Positions 1-6,567 of a stretch of 29,724 bases of DNA are shown here, piece by piece (positions within the stretch are counted from its first letter, which is position 1; every line of letters begins with the position of its first letter). The stretch covers positions 1-29,724 of the IMG/VR virus record IMGVR_UViG_3300017960_000047. One strand, 5' to 3'. Both the position numbers and the translations under genes were made by a program. Under the pieces are notes generated by a model, which saw only the letters and a program-made list of their open reading frames with translations, was not told the DNA's origin and did not search any database. This stretch comes from a virus.

Positions 1-14
1 AGTACCGCCGTCAT
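1..14 (-). CDS. 5' end of a leftward gene, cut by the window edge
   Basis: Only the first codons (Met-Thr-Ala-Val) are visible, reading leftward from the ATG at 14..12. The call rests on a strong Shine-Dalgarno sequence (AAAAGGAG on the minus strand, about 7 bases upstream of the ATG), placed just after the stop codon of the SWIM-domain gene. It is probably the next gene of the same leftward operon. Nothing can be said about function. Confidence 0.45.
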
Positions 15-38
15 CGCTCGTCTCCTTTTCGATCTCGT

Positions 39-371
39 TTACCGAGCAAGCCGCTCGGTCATCCAAAGGCCAGTGCCGACGCGGCGCGTGCGCCTGTGCT
101 GCCGCGCCGCGTCTTCAGGGGTCGACCAGAAGCTGGCGAGCCGTCCGTGCGCCTCGCTGAACCATCGCTCGACCGCCAGCGCGTGCGAGCAAGGCCGCGA
201 CCGCGTGTCGTGGTACGCTGCCCAGTCGCACGTGCAGATCAGCCCCGAGGCCGTGTCGACCACGACGTAGGTGGATCCGCTCGGGCTCACGACCTCGAAG
301 TGTCCGCGCCCGGCGGGGTGAACCTTGCAAACCTTCACTTTGGTCTGCAACAGCTTCGCGTGTCTCTTCAT
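39..371 (-). CDS. SWIM zinc-finger domain protein
   Basis: A 110-residue basic protein. Residues 46-63 form a SWIM-type zinc finger: Cys46-x-Cys48, then Cys61-x-His63 (C-x-C-x12-C-x-H), preceded by beta-prone sequence (TYVVVDTASGLICTCDW) as is usual for this fold. SWIM fingers bind DNA or protein partners and occur in transposases, Swi2/Snf2 proteins and many small phage proteins, so the exact role is open. The start at 371 is chosen because GGAGGGAGG lies just upstream of this ATG; a longer reading frame to 437 has no such site. It is the second visible gene of the leftward unit, 99 bp after the unknown gene at 471-905. The C-terminus (QHRRTRRVG) is strongly basic, which fits nucleic-acid contact. 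Confidence 0.8.
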   Translation of the reverse strand: MKRHAKLLQTKVKVCKVHPAGRGHFEVVSPSGSTYVVVDTASGLICTCDWAAYHDTRSRPCSHALAVERWFSEAHGRLASFWSTPEDAARQHRRTRRVGTGLWMTERLAR

Positions 372-441
372 CGTCGCGCCTCCCTCCAGTTGGAACGATC
401 GGCCTGCCGTCATCAGGGGATAGCCGGCCAGTGCCATCCCG

Positions 442-464
442 ACCCTGGGCCATCGGCCCAGGGT
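442..464. terminator. 10-bp perfect hairpin between two leftward genes
   Basis: ACCCTGGGCC and GGCCCAGGGT pair perfectly around an ATC loop, seven bases after the stop codon of the leftward gene at 471-905. The stem is stable and GC-rich. There is no T-run on the leftward side, so it is not a textbook intrinsic terminator. It may slow polymerase, protect the 3' end of the upstream cistron, or terminate inefficiently. On the rightward strand it is followed by TTTCGGCTTATT, only a weak U-tract. Confidence 0.4.
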
Positions 465-470
465 TTCGGC

Positions 471-905
471 TTATTCCAGCTTGCCGAAGACCTTCTCCAA
501 CGTCGACCGCGTGTCTTCGACGTGTTCGAGGCCGCGCACCGTGTCAACCAGCTTGTCGATGTCGAGCGGGCTGCTGCCTGCCCAACCGTCGACACCTTCC
601 TCGATCAGCGTTCGCATCGCGGCGTCAAAGTAACCAGCGTGTGGCTCGCGGCATTCGTTGTCCAGCATCGTGATGAGCGCGTTCTTGAAGTAGCGCAGGG
701 CCGCCGTTGCCTGCTCGGCCGCGCTGATCCAATCGCTCAACGTTTGTTCGTCGCGCTCGCATTTGAAGTCAGCGTGCATGCGCTCGATCGTGCGTTTGCC
801 CCGATCGGCGCCCAGGGCAGCGACGATGTCTTCCTGCGAGAGCAGGCCGTCGTGATACTGGCGTTTCATCCACTCGTACCCGTGATCCATCAATATGATA
901 GTCAT
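471..905 (-). CDS. Hypothetical helical phage protein
   Basis: A 144-residue soluble protein that I do not recognise. It appears mostly alpha-helical, with charged helices through residues 20-75 (SQEDIVAALGADRGKRTIER) and a C-terminal helix ending VFGKLE; no membrane segment or signal peptide is visible. Start at 905 is chosen because AAGGGGG lies 5-10 bases upstream of that ATG; an in-frame start at 1013 would run through the tRNA-like element and has no ribosome site. It is the first gene of the leftward unit, behind a roughly 490-nt leader that begins at a candidate promoter near 1399-1427. Small early phage proteins often sit at this position, so a regulatory or host-takeover role is possible, but the sequence itself shows none. 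Confidence 0.72.
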   Translation of the reverse strand: MTIILMDHGYEWMKRQYHDGLLSQEDIVAALGADRGKRTIERMHADFKCERDEQTLSDWISAAEQATAALRYFKNALITMLDNECREPHAGYFDAAMRTLIEEGVDGWAGSSPLDIDKLVDTVRGLEHVEDTRSTLEKVFGKLE

Positions 906-953
906 CGTATCCCCCTTATTAGGTCGAACTCTTGTGCCGTCCAGTTGACGCCA

Positions 954-1041
954 CGTTGGGAGCCACCGAGGGAGTCGAACCCTCAGCGTCCGGCAAGCCC
1001 GCCTGGCTCCCAACGGGACGCCAACATGCTTGTTGTCCCGT
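954..1041 (-). ncRNA. tRNA-like element: T-arm with extended acceptor-like helix, no D arm
   Basis: Read leftward. An 11-bp perfect inverted repeat (954-964 with 1005-1015, core GTTGGGAGCC/GGCTCCCAAC) encloses a canonical T-arm at 968-984: stem GAGGG/CCCTC with loop TTCGACT. The T-arm is followed by GGTGGCT, one base and CCA, as at a tRNA 3' end. Only about 20 bases lie between the 5' strand of the helix and the T-arm, too few for D and anticodon arms, so this is not a normal tRNA. A second hairpin (1013-1019 with 1035-1041, ACGGGAC/GTCCCGT) overlaps the first stem by three bases, so full pairing of both is mutually limiting. It may be a tRNA remnant, a structured leader RNA, or an attP core that copies a host tRNA 3' end. 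It lies in the 5' leader of the leftward transcript. Confidence 0.45.
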
Positions 1042-1398
1042 TTCCTGCTTTCCTCGTCGTTCTCGGACTCCAGTTCTCGTTTTCCCTTCCTTCATCGCTT
1101 GATTCTCCCCTGTCCGTGTAGGGTGTGATCCTGCCAACTGCCCGATTCATAGGTGTAACCTGCTGAAGCAGGTTACCGGTTGAGTCAGAAGGTCACGCCG
1201 GAGTTGCACCGTCAGGAAGGTTAACATAATATAACCCAGTCGAGTGGATTCTACAGGCCAGTGGGGATCATACTAGCCCCGGGCCTCCCGGAGGTGAAGC
1301 TGGGAATTGGAGTGTACGTCAGTCCTGAGCGAGGTGCCACCGTCGGGTGTGAGGGCGATCTGATCCTTCCTGGTTGTTAATGTTCGTGAGGCAACATT
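1042..1398. other. Non-coding stretch with small hairpins
   Basis: No convincing gene is seen. The stretch contains a perfect inverted repeat at 1155-1176 (GTAACCTGCT/AGCAGGTTAC with a 2-base centre), a weaker one at 1219-1236 (GGTTA/TAACC around an AT-rich loop) and a small hairpin at 1279-1291 (CCGGG/CCCGG). If the leftward promoter at 1399-1427 is used, all of this is 5' leader RNA of the 471-905 gene. A 58-codon frame at 919-1095 on the minus strand has a GGGGAG site, but it translates straight through the tRNA-like element and is not called as a gene. Confidence 0.5.
1155..1176. repeat. Perfect 10-bp inverted repeat
   Basis: GTAACCTGCT at 1155-1164 and its exact reverse complement at 1167-1176 are separated by only GA. 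As DNA it is a near-perfect palindrome suited to a dimeric repressor. As RNA it is an 8-9 bp stem with a tight loop. No T-run follows on either strand, so it is not an obvious terminator. Confidence 0.6.
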
Positions 1399-1427
1399 AT
1401 CTTACCACGTAGCTGGCGAGTTGTCAA
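1399..1427 (-). promoter_or_regulatory. Candidate leftward sigma-70-type promoter
   Basis: On the minus strand TTGACA (1427-1422) is followed after 17 bases by TAAGAT (1404-1399); an overlapping GATAAT lies three bases further on. The -35 hexamer is perfect and the -10 matches four of six positions. It faces the leftward genes at 905 and 371 and would give a leader of about 490 nt. It is divergent from the rightward promoter at 1573 and about 5 bp from the first ACTGCCG repeat. Confidence 0.5.
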
Positions 1428-1557
1428 CAAAACTGCCGTTCTAACGACCAAAACTGGCAAAACTGCCGTTCTAACACCGACCTAGGGACGCTTGAGATCG
1501 CTCGACTGCCGTTCCTCGTTCCCTAGCTGAAACGCTCATTTATATACACAACTGCCG
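1428..1557 (+). repeat. Four iterated ACTGCCG motifs between divergent promoters
   Basis: The heptamer ACTGCCG starts at 1432, 1462, 1505 and 1551; the first three extend to ACTGCCGTTC. The first two sit inside identical 18-mers, CAAAACTGCCGTTCTAAC, at 1428-1445 and 1458-1475, exactly 30 bp apart (about three helical turns). All four have the same orientation and fill the gap between the leftward -35 (1427) and the rightward -35 (1573). An AT-rich patch (TTTATATACACA) lies just before the fourth copy. This is the layout of operator arrays or origin iterons; which of the two cannot be told from sequence alone. Confidence 0.6.
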
Positions 1558-1572
1558 ACCTCGGCGGTTCTG

Positions 1573-1601
1573 TTGACAAAAGGTCGCCCGTCGGCTACAA
1601 T
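1573..1601 (+). promoter_or_regulatory. Rightward sigma-70-type promoter for the structural operon
   Basis: TTGACA at 1573-1578 and TACAAT at 1596-1601 are separated by exactly 17 bp: a perfect -35 and a five-of-six -10. Transcription would start near 1608 and read into the membrane-protein, terminase and portal genes. Promoters of the same form occur at 6707 and 28425, also with 17-bp spacers. Confidence 0.8.
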
Positions 1602-1618
1602 GAAGGTACCGATCGAGC

Positions 1619-1636
1619 TGACCGGGTACCCGGTCA
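1619..1636. promoter_or_regulatory. 18-bp perfect palindrome, candidate operator
   Basis: TGACCGGGTACCCGGTCA is a perfect palindrome lying about 12-29 bases after the predicted start of the rightward promoter. That position suits a dimeric repressor that blocks promoter escape. In RNA it could also fold. A second small hairpin (GCGTCG-GTG-CGACGC) follows at about 1644-1658, so the leader before the ribosome site at 1695-1705 is structured. Confidence 0.5.
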
Positions 1637-1708
1637 CATGCACGCGTCGGTGCGACGCGCACTCCTTCCACGCTCCAGCGCGTGCCAGACAGTTACAGGA
1701 GGTCTCCC

Positions 1709-2167
1709 ATGTTTCGCAAGCGTCTCGTCACCGTGCTGAAGGTCGTCGCCATCCCCATCACTGCCGTGTTCGGACTCCTCTGCATGATCGTCACCCCCAT
1801 CGCAGCTCAAGGGCTGTTCCAGGAAGCGCCGATCACCGGCATCCCCATGATCGACGACGCGCTCGTTTCGGCTGCGCTTGGCACCGTGATCCTTGGCATC
1901 GTCGAGCTGCTCAAACGGCTACGCATCTTGCCAGACGGCACAGCAGGTATCTGGGCGTCGGCTGCCGGCGTGGTCACCTTCGCTGTCATGCAGCTCGCCG
2001 GCGGGTACGGCGTCGACGTCATGGATCCTGAGATACAATGGTACGTGAGCGTTGCCACGAAGATCGTAGACCTCGCCCTGCTCGTCCTCACACCGATCGT
2101 TGAGTTCAAGGCGCTACGCGCCGCCCGAGTGTTCCCACCCTTGCGTGAACGCGCGGCTGAGGAATGA
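1709..2167 (+). CDS. Small integral membrane protein (possible holin)
   Basis: A 152-residue protein with about four hydrophobic segments: roughly residues 7-35, 48-65, 75-93 and 107-130, ending in a charged cytosol-type tail (RERAAEE). The start at 1709 is preceded by AGGAGG with good spacing; the frame also opens at 1682 without a ribosome site. It is the first gene after the rightward promoter and lies directly upstream of the terminase genes. Small multi-spanning phage proteins of this size include holins and superinfection-exclusion proteins. No family motif was recognised and no endolysin lies nearby in the window, so holin is only a possibility. Confidence 0.75.
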   Translation: MFRKRLVTVLKVVAIPITAVFGLLCMIVTPIAAQGLFQEAPITGIPMIDDALVSAALGTVILGIVELLKRLRILPDGTAGIWASAAGVVTFAVMQLAGGYGVDVMDPEIQWYVSVATKIVDLALLVLTPIVEFKALRAARVFPPLRERAAEE

Positions 2168-2181
2168 TGCAGGTCTGATCC

Positions 2182-2808
2182 ATGCCTGATGCTTTCCAGT
2201 TTGATACGCAAGACCCTCTCGCACAGTGTGAAGGCGAGAGCGACCGCGCGAACGCAGCTCTGCGTGACTACGCCCACATGGGCGCGGGGCGGTCCCTGCG
2301 CCGCCTCGCCAAGCGTTACGCAAGCGTTCCGCAGACGGAAGCTCCCCCCACGCGCTCCGCTGGCACGGTTTCCGGTTGGAGCGTGCGTTACGCTTGGCAA
2401 GCACGCATCGCCGTTTGGACGCAGATCGACCAGCAGGAAGAGGAGGACGAGTGGAAGGCGCGACGCGCGCGCATCCGAGCGGACGCGTGGCAGGACTACG
2501 AGCAGCTGATCGAGCTGTGCCGCCAGATCACGGCTGCCGGGCCGACGTTCGTCCGCCGCACCCAACGCGTGGTCGACGAGGGCAAGCCGTCCATCATCGG
2601 GCCAGGCGGCGAGGTGCTTCACGCAGGGTCACCCCGCCAAGTCGTGATCACGCTGGCGCTCGACACCGTCGCGCTTTCGCGGCTGCGCAAGGTCGCGTCA
2701 GAGCTTGCCACGCAAGCGTCCGCAGACCTGGACGACGCGCTCGCCAGCGGGGTGATCCTTCACATCGTGCGCGACCGGGATGATACATCTAACGGTTCAT
2801 CTGCGTAA
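2182..2808 (+). CDS. Terminase small subunit-like protein
   Basis: A 208-residue protein. Residues about 36-80 form a helix-turn-helix of the kind found in small terminases (GRSLRRLAKRY, then TVSGWSVRYAWQARIAVW), followed by a charged helical stretch (EEEDEWKARRARIRADAW) that would serve oligomerisation. In this family the small subunit recognises the packaging site on phage DNA and hands it to the large subunit. The position supports the call: its last 29 bases overlap the start of the large terminase gene. The ribosome site is weak (CAGGT). The identification rests on the HTH pattern plus synteny rather than on strong conserved residues. Confidence 0.72.
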   Translation: MPDAFQFDTQDPLAQCEGESDRANAALRDYAHMGAGRSLRRLAKRYASVPQTEAPPTRSAGTVSGWSVRYAWQARIAVWTQIDQQEEEDEWKARRARIRADAWQDYEQLIELCRQITAAGPTFVRRTQRVVDEGKPSIIGPGGEVLHAGSPRQVVITLALDTVALSRLRKVASELATQASADLDDALASGVILHIVRDRDDTSNGSSA

Positions 2809-4039
2809 GCTCCACGCCAAGCAAGAGTGGGTATCATCCAACCTCGTCAAGCGCAACATCGTCGACGCGGGGCGTCGCTCGGGCAAGACGACGCTCGCCT
2901 CAGACATCGCCGTTAACAAGTTCTGCGAGGGCCGGCGCGTCCTGTACGGCGTGCCGACGATGGAGCAGATCGACCGCTTTTGGTTCGAGGTCAAGCTGGC
3001 CTTGGCCGAACCGCTGCAGCGTGGCATCCTGTACAAGAACGAGAGCCGGCACGTCATCGAGGTGCCTGGCACCGAGCAGCGCATCAGGGCCAAGACGTGC
3101 TGGAACGCTGACTCGCTGCGTGGTGACTACGCCGACTTCCTGATCCTCGACGAGTTCCAACTGATGCACGAGGACACCTGGAAGCGCGTCGGCGCGCCGA
3201 TGCTCCTGGACAACAACGGCGACGCCGTCTTCATCTACACCAACCGGCGCGGTTCCTACTTCGCCTCGCAGATGTACCAGACGGCCCAGGAGCGCGACCA
3301 GCTCGCGACCGCCAAGGGTGAGCGCCCGCGCTGGCGCACGTTTCACTTCACGTCGCACGACAACCCGTACCTGTCCAAGACCGCGCTCGAGGAGATCACG
3401 GAAGATATGTCACGCGTCGACTACCTGTTGGAGATCCTCGCCCAGGATATCGAGGACGACCCGCGCGCGCTGTGGGAGCGCGACTGGTTAGACGAGCTGC
3501 GAGCCATCAGGGCGCCCACCCTGACGCGCGTCGTGGTCGGGGTTGACCCGCCTGGAAGCGCCCAAGGAGCTGAGTGTGGTATAATAGTGGCAGGAACTGC
3601 GGTCTTTCACGGCCAGCTCCACGCGTACGTCATCGGTGACCGCTCGATCCGTGGCACGCCCAAGACCTGGGGCCAGGCCGTCTTGAGCGCTTACAACCTC
3701 CACGAAGCAGACATGATCATCGGAGAGGTCAACTTCGGCGGCGACATGGTCGAGGCCGTGATCCGCGCGGCGGCTGAGGCTGATTCCAAGTTCCGCTACA
3801 AGGGCGTACGGGCCAGTCGAGGCAAGGCGATCCGAGCCGACCCGATCGTCGCGCAGTACGAGAAGAAGCGCGTCCATCACGTCGGCACCTTCACGGCTCT
3901 GGAGGACGAGCTGTGCACGTGGTTCCCTGGAGGCGGACCGTCACCCAACCGGCTCGACGCGCTGGTTTGGGCTTTATCAGAGCTGCTCGTGCTGCCCAAC
4001 AAGCGTCGCCGCAAGGTGCGCGGGATGAGGACGGGCTGA
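2780..4039 (+). CDS. terL: Terminase large subunit
   Basis: A 419-residue DNA-packaging motor ATPase and nuclease. Walker A is GRRSGKTT (residues 31-38) and Walker B is LILDE (121-125), followed by the coupling motif FIYTNRRG. The C-terminal RNase H-like nuclease domain starts at VVVGVDPPGS (Asp256), continues with DMIIGEVN (Glu316) and ends at RLDALVWA (Asp393), which supplies the acidic metal-binding residues. The length is typical of compact siphovirus large terminases. It overlaps the small subunit by 29 bases, so translation is probably coupled. The nuclease part contains an embedded TGGTATAAT sequence (3577-3585) encoded with two consecutive ATA codons, unusual in this GC-rich gene. Confidence 0.95.
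   Translation: MIHLTVHLRKLHAKQEWVSSNLVKRNIVDAGRRSGKTTLASDIAVNKFCEGRRVLYGVPTMEQIDRFWFEVKLALAEPLQRGILYKNESRHVIEVPGTEQRIRAKTCWNADSLRGDYADFLILDEFQLMHEDTWKRVGAPMLLDNNGDAVFIYTNRRGSYFASQMYQTAQERDQLATAKGERPRWRTFHFTSHDNPYLSKTALEEITEDMSRVDYLLEILAQDIEDDPRALWERDWLDELRAIRAPTLTRVVVGVDPPGSAQGAECGIIVAGTAVFHGQLHAYVIGDRSIRGTPKTWGQAVLSAYNLHEADMIIGEVNFGGDMVEAVIRAAAEADSKFRYKGVRASRGKAIRADPIVAQYEKKRVHHVGTFTALEDELCTWFPGGGPSPNRLDALVWALSELLVLPNKRRRKVRGMRTG
3577..3585 (+). promoter_or_regulatory. Possible extended -10 promoter inside the terminase gene
   Basis: TGG-TATAAT is a perfect -10 hexamer with the extended TGn element, in coding frame as GGT-ATA-ATA. No matching -35 lies at 17 bp (a TTGACC is 31 bp upstream). 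Extended -10 promoters can work without a -35. If active it would add transcripts for portal and head genes. Confidence 0.3.
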
Positions 4040-4052
4040 CAAGGAGGATGTG

Positions 4053-5528
4053 ATGGAAACGAACGATCGAATCGCAGCCATGCGCGACGCCCGCCTGTTC
4101 GGCGCGACGCAGGCGCTGTCGCGCCTGATGCTCGCGTCGATGTTCGGTCAGAAGGCCTACGCGGGCGACCGTGACTACGAGCTGATCCTGGGTTACCCGA
4201 AGCAACCTAGCTTTCAAACGTACCGCAACCTGTACGAGAAGTGGAGCCTCGCCGGTCGCATCGTCGACCTGCCGGCCAAGGACACTTGGAAGTATCCGCC
4301 CGCCGTGACGGAACACGGTCGCGCGGACACCGACTTCACGAAGACCTTCGCGGAGCTGAACGAGCGCGTCCACGTCTGGAGCTCCCTGATGCGTCTCGAC
4401 CAACTGGCCGGTATCGGTCAGTACGGGGTCATGCTCATCGGCGTGCGCGACGGCGGCGCCCTTGAGGAACTCGTCGCTCCTGGATCGCTCTCTGATCAAG
4501 GGCCGGCGGGCATCCTGTACCTGCGCCCGCTCAACGAGGGCAGCGTGACCGTCTACCAGAAGAACAGCGACACGGCCAACGAGCGGTTCGGCTTGCCGGA
4601 GCTGTACAAGCTCAACCTGGAGTCAGGTAAGGAAGAGGTCATCGTTCATTGGCACCGCGTGCTCCACGTGGCCGAGAACTGCACGACGTCCCCTTGGCAG
4701 GGGCAGTCGCGCCTCGCGCGCTGCATGCAGCCGCTGCACAACATCATCAAGCTGGTCGGCGGCGGTGCCGAAGCAGCCTGGCTCGCCATGCGGCCGGGCA
4801 CGCTTCTGACCACGCAGCCGGACTACGAGATCGACGATGACGACATCAAGGACACGATCCAGCAAGAGATCAAGGAGTACGCCCACGACATGCTGCGCTT
4901 CCTTACGATCGAGGGAATGAACGCGCAGCAGCTTGGGACGCCGGACGTGCCGAACATCGAGAGTCAGTTCGACGCCAACATCGCGCTCATCGCTGCCGAG
5001 AGCGGCATCCCTCAGCGTGTGCTTCTCGGTAGCGCCGCTGGTGAGCTCGCTGCCGCCAAGTACGACTTGAAGCAGTGGGCAGGCGTCATATCAGCTCGCC
5101 AGCAGAACTACGCCGGACCTGAGATCGTGCGCCCGTTCGTTGAACGTCTGCAAGCGTGGGGGATCCTTCCGCCCACGCCTGATGGGTTCACGTTGGGGAT
5201 CGCCGAGCCCGGTTCAGATGATTACCGCTGGCCGACGATCCTACAGACCGACGCGCTGGAAGAGAGCGAGATCCTGCGGAACAAGGCCGCCGCCGTTCAG
5301 TCGTTGACCGATAAGGTGCAGATGATCATGCCGTCGACGATGACCGAGCGCCGGCAGTGGCTTGGCTTGCCCGCTGAGCCACCGAACGAACAGATCGCCG
5401 TCGAACGCGCCGGCGAACCGTCCGCCGTCGTCGTCAACGCCCTGTCGAACCTCGCGGAGGGCAAGATCACGATCGAGCAGTTCTCGCAGTTCGTCGTGTC
5501 CTTGCTGATGGAGCACGTACAGGAGTGA
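4053..5528 (+). CDS. Portal protein (DUF1073-type)
   Basis: A 491-residue portal subunit, which forms the ring at the capsid vertex through which DNA passes and on which the head assembles. The DUF1073-type pattern is visible: an N-terminal GYPKQPSFQTYRNLYEKWSLAGRIV-like start, then the core SPWQGQSRLARCM with a helical stem (LVGGGAEAAWLAMRPG), the IESQFDANIALIAAESGIPQ segment, RVLLGSAAGELA, and YDLKQWAGVISARQQNY leading to the C-terminal wing. The ATG at 4053 is five bases after AAGGAGG. A GTG at 4050 is also in frame but too close to the site. It lies directly after the large terminase and before the head morphogenesis gene, the standard order. Confidence 0.92.
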   Translation: METNDRIAAMRDARLFGATQALSRLMLASMFGQKAYAGDRDYELILGYPKQPSFQTYRNLYEKWSLAGRIVDLPAKDTWKYPPAVTEHGRADTDFTKTFAELNERVHVWSSLMRLDQLAGIGQYGVMLIGVRDGGALEELVAPGSLSDQGPAGILYLRPLNEGSVTVYQKNSDTANERFGLPELYKLNLESGKEEVIVHWHRVLHVAENCTTSPWQGQSRLARCMQPLHNIIKLVGGGAEAAWLAMRPGTLLTTQPDYEIDDDDIKDTIQQEIKEYAHDMLRFLTIEGMNAQQLGTPDVPNIESQFDANIALIAAESGIPQRVLLGSAAGELAAAKYDLKQWAGVISARQQNYAGPEIVRPFVERLQAWGILPPTPDGFTLGIAEPGSDDYRWPTILQTDALEESEILRNKAAAVQSLTDKVQMIMPSTMTERRQWLGLPAEPPNEQIAVERAGEPSAVVVNALSNLAEGKITIEQFSQFVVSLLMEHVQE

Positions 5529-5530
5529 GC

Positions 5531-6157
5531 ATGACGGAACTCGCCGCTTACGCAGAGCTTGGAGCCTTCGTCAGTGGAGGGCAATCGTCCTACGTTGCCG
5601 GGCTGCGTGCGGCCGTACGCGCGCTCTGGTCGGGCGTGATGACTTCCGAACAGGCCACGGACGCCTTCCAGTCTGCCGTCTCCCGGGGCGTGACGAGTGC
5701 CTGGTACGCTGGGCTGAAGGAGCTGGGCATCACGCCGGCAGAGATGAGCGAGGAAGAGCGCGCCGCGTTGTTGGACGAGAAGATCGCGCAGCTCACCTAC
5801 GCCGCGAACGCGATCGCTGAGATGGCGCAAGCCGTCGAGGACGGGGTGAAGCTTTCCACGCTTATGAATCGCGTTTCTTACTGGGAGCGCGCCTACGGGC
5901 ACATCAGAGAGAAGGCCGTTTCGCTCGCCGAAACGAACCCCAAGATGCGTTGGGAGTACGGCGACACGATCGACCATTGCCTCGATTGCTCGCGCGTGGC
6001 CGGGCGCGTGTACCGTAAGAAGACGTGGGACAAGTACGGATGGGTGCCGGGGAGCCGCGAGCTGAACTGCGGAGGCTGGCAATGCGATTGTCGACGGGTG
6101 GTGACGAAAGACCCGGTGACGCCGGGGCGTCCGCCCAACATGGTCGGACCGGGATGA
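5531..6157 (+). CDS. Phage head morphogenesis protein (Mu gpF-like)
   Basis: A 208-residue minor head protein. The C-terminal part shows the conserved gpF-like pattern: DTIDHCLDCSRVAGRVY (about residue 148 on), a tryptophan-rich middle (KTWDKYGWVPG) and a cysteine cluster (LNCGGWQCDCRR), which probably forms a small metal-binding fold. Such proteins enter the procapsid with the portal. ATG 5531 follows AGGAG at 5521-5525; a GTG at 5525 overlapping the portal stop is the alternative start. The protein is shorter than many gpF homologues because the usual long N-terminal region is reduced. The reading is tightly coupled to the portal gene. Confidence 0.85.
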   Translation: MTELAAYAELGAFVSGGQSSYVAGLRAAVRALWSGVMTSEQATDAFQSAVSRGVTSAWYAGLKELGITPAEMSEEERAALLDEKIAQLTYAANAIAEMAQAVEDGVKLSTLMNRVSYWERAYGHIREKAVSLAETNPKMRWEYGDTIDHCLDCSRVAGRVYRKKTWDKYGWVPGSRELNCGGWQCDCRRVVTKDPVTPGRPPNMVGPG

Positions 6158-6168
6158 CGGGGGTGCGT

Positions 6169-6567
6169 ATGAGCACGACGAGACGAGAGTTCTTGAAGGG
6201 GATGACGGCGAGCGCAGCACTGGCGGCGCTCGGGCGGTTGCCAGCGCCGCAAGGGCGTCTTTGGCTTGGGCGAGAGACGCCCTACGTGAAGGGCGACTTC
6301 AGCTTTACTACTGGCATCGGGCGGGGCAGCCCGCTCCTGTGGGATAACTGCCGGGTTGATCTCGGGGTCGACCTGGCGCAATGCGAGGGCGAGAACTGCG
6401 CTATGGCCTTTGGCGGCATCAACGGGCGAACGGTCTTCGTGGATCCGCACCATGGCAGTAATCACGCGAGCGGCACGAGCACAAGCGACGCCGTTCGCAC
6501 GCTCGCGCAAGCCCTCAATCTATCAGACCCCGTCGAGGGTGCAGACGAATGGATCATCTTGCCGTAA
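6169..6567 (+). CDS. Tat-signal protein with truncated beta-helix N-cap
   Basis: A 132-residue protein starting with a textbook twin-arginine signal (STTRREFLKGMTASAALAAL) followed by a short hydrophobic stretch. A mature region of about 100 residues follows. Its end (FVDPHHGSNHASGTSTSDAV, then RTLAQAL and EWIILP) matches the N-terminal cap of right-handed beta-helix proteins, like the region YYVDPSSGSDGNDGKSPSNA of the spike at 15826. The gene stops where the helix coils should begin. Start 6169 has GGGGGTG upstream; ATG 6154 overlapping the gpF stop (ATGA) is an alternative that would add five residues before the signal. Export of a folded protein through the host Tat pathway is implied, unusual for a phage structural operon. 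It may be a remnant of a larger spike or exported enzyme. Confidence 0.75.
   Translation: MSTTRREFLKGMTASAALAALGRLPAPQGRLWLGRETPYVKGDFSFTTGIGRGSPLLWDNCRVDLGVDLAQCEGENCAMAFGGINGRTVFVDPHHGSNHASGTSTSDAVRTLAQALNLSDPVEGADEWIILP

Noticed and set aside
96-1121. 341-codon rightward frame opposite the leftward genes
   Set aside because: It is the antisense of the SWIM protein, the unknown helical gene and the tRNA-like element, with no ribosome site or family pattern.
919-1137. Leftward open frame of 72 codons (58 from an inner ATG with GGGGAG upstream)
   Set aside because: It translates through the tRNA-like element, has a random-looking basic composition and no recognisable family. The structured RNA explains the sequence better, though a leader peptide cannot be excluded.
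957-1400. One-piece tmRNA on the minus strand
   Set aside because: The 3' part resembles tmRNA, but no matching 5' acceptor strand, resume codon or ALAA-type tag lies 300-400 bases upstream.
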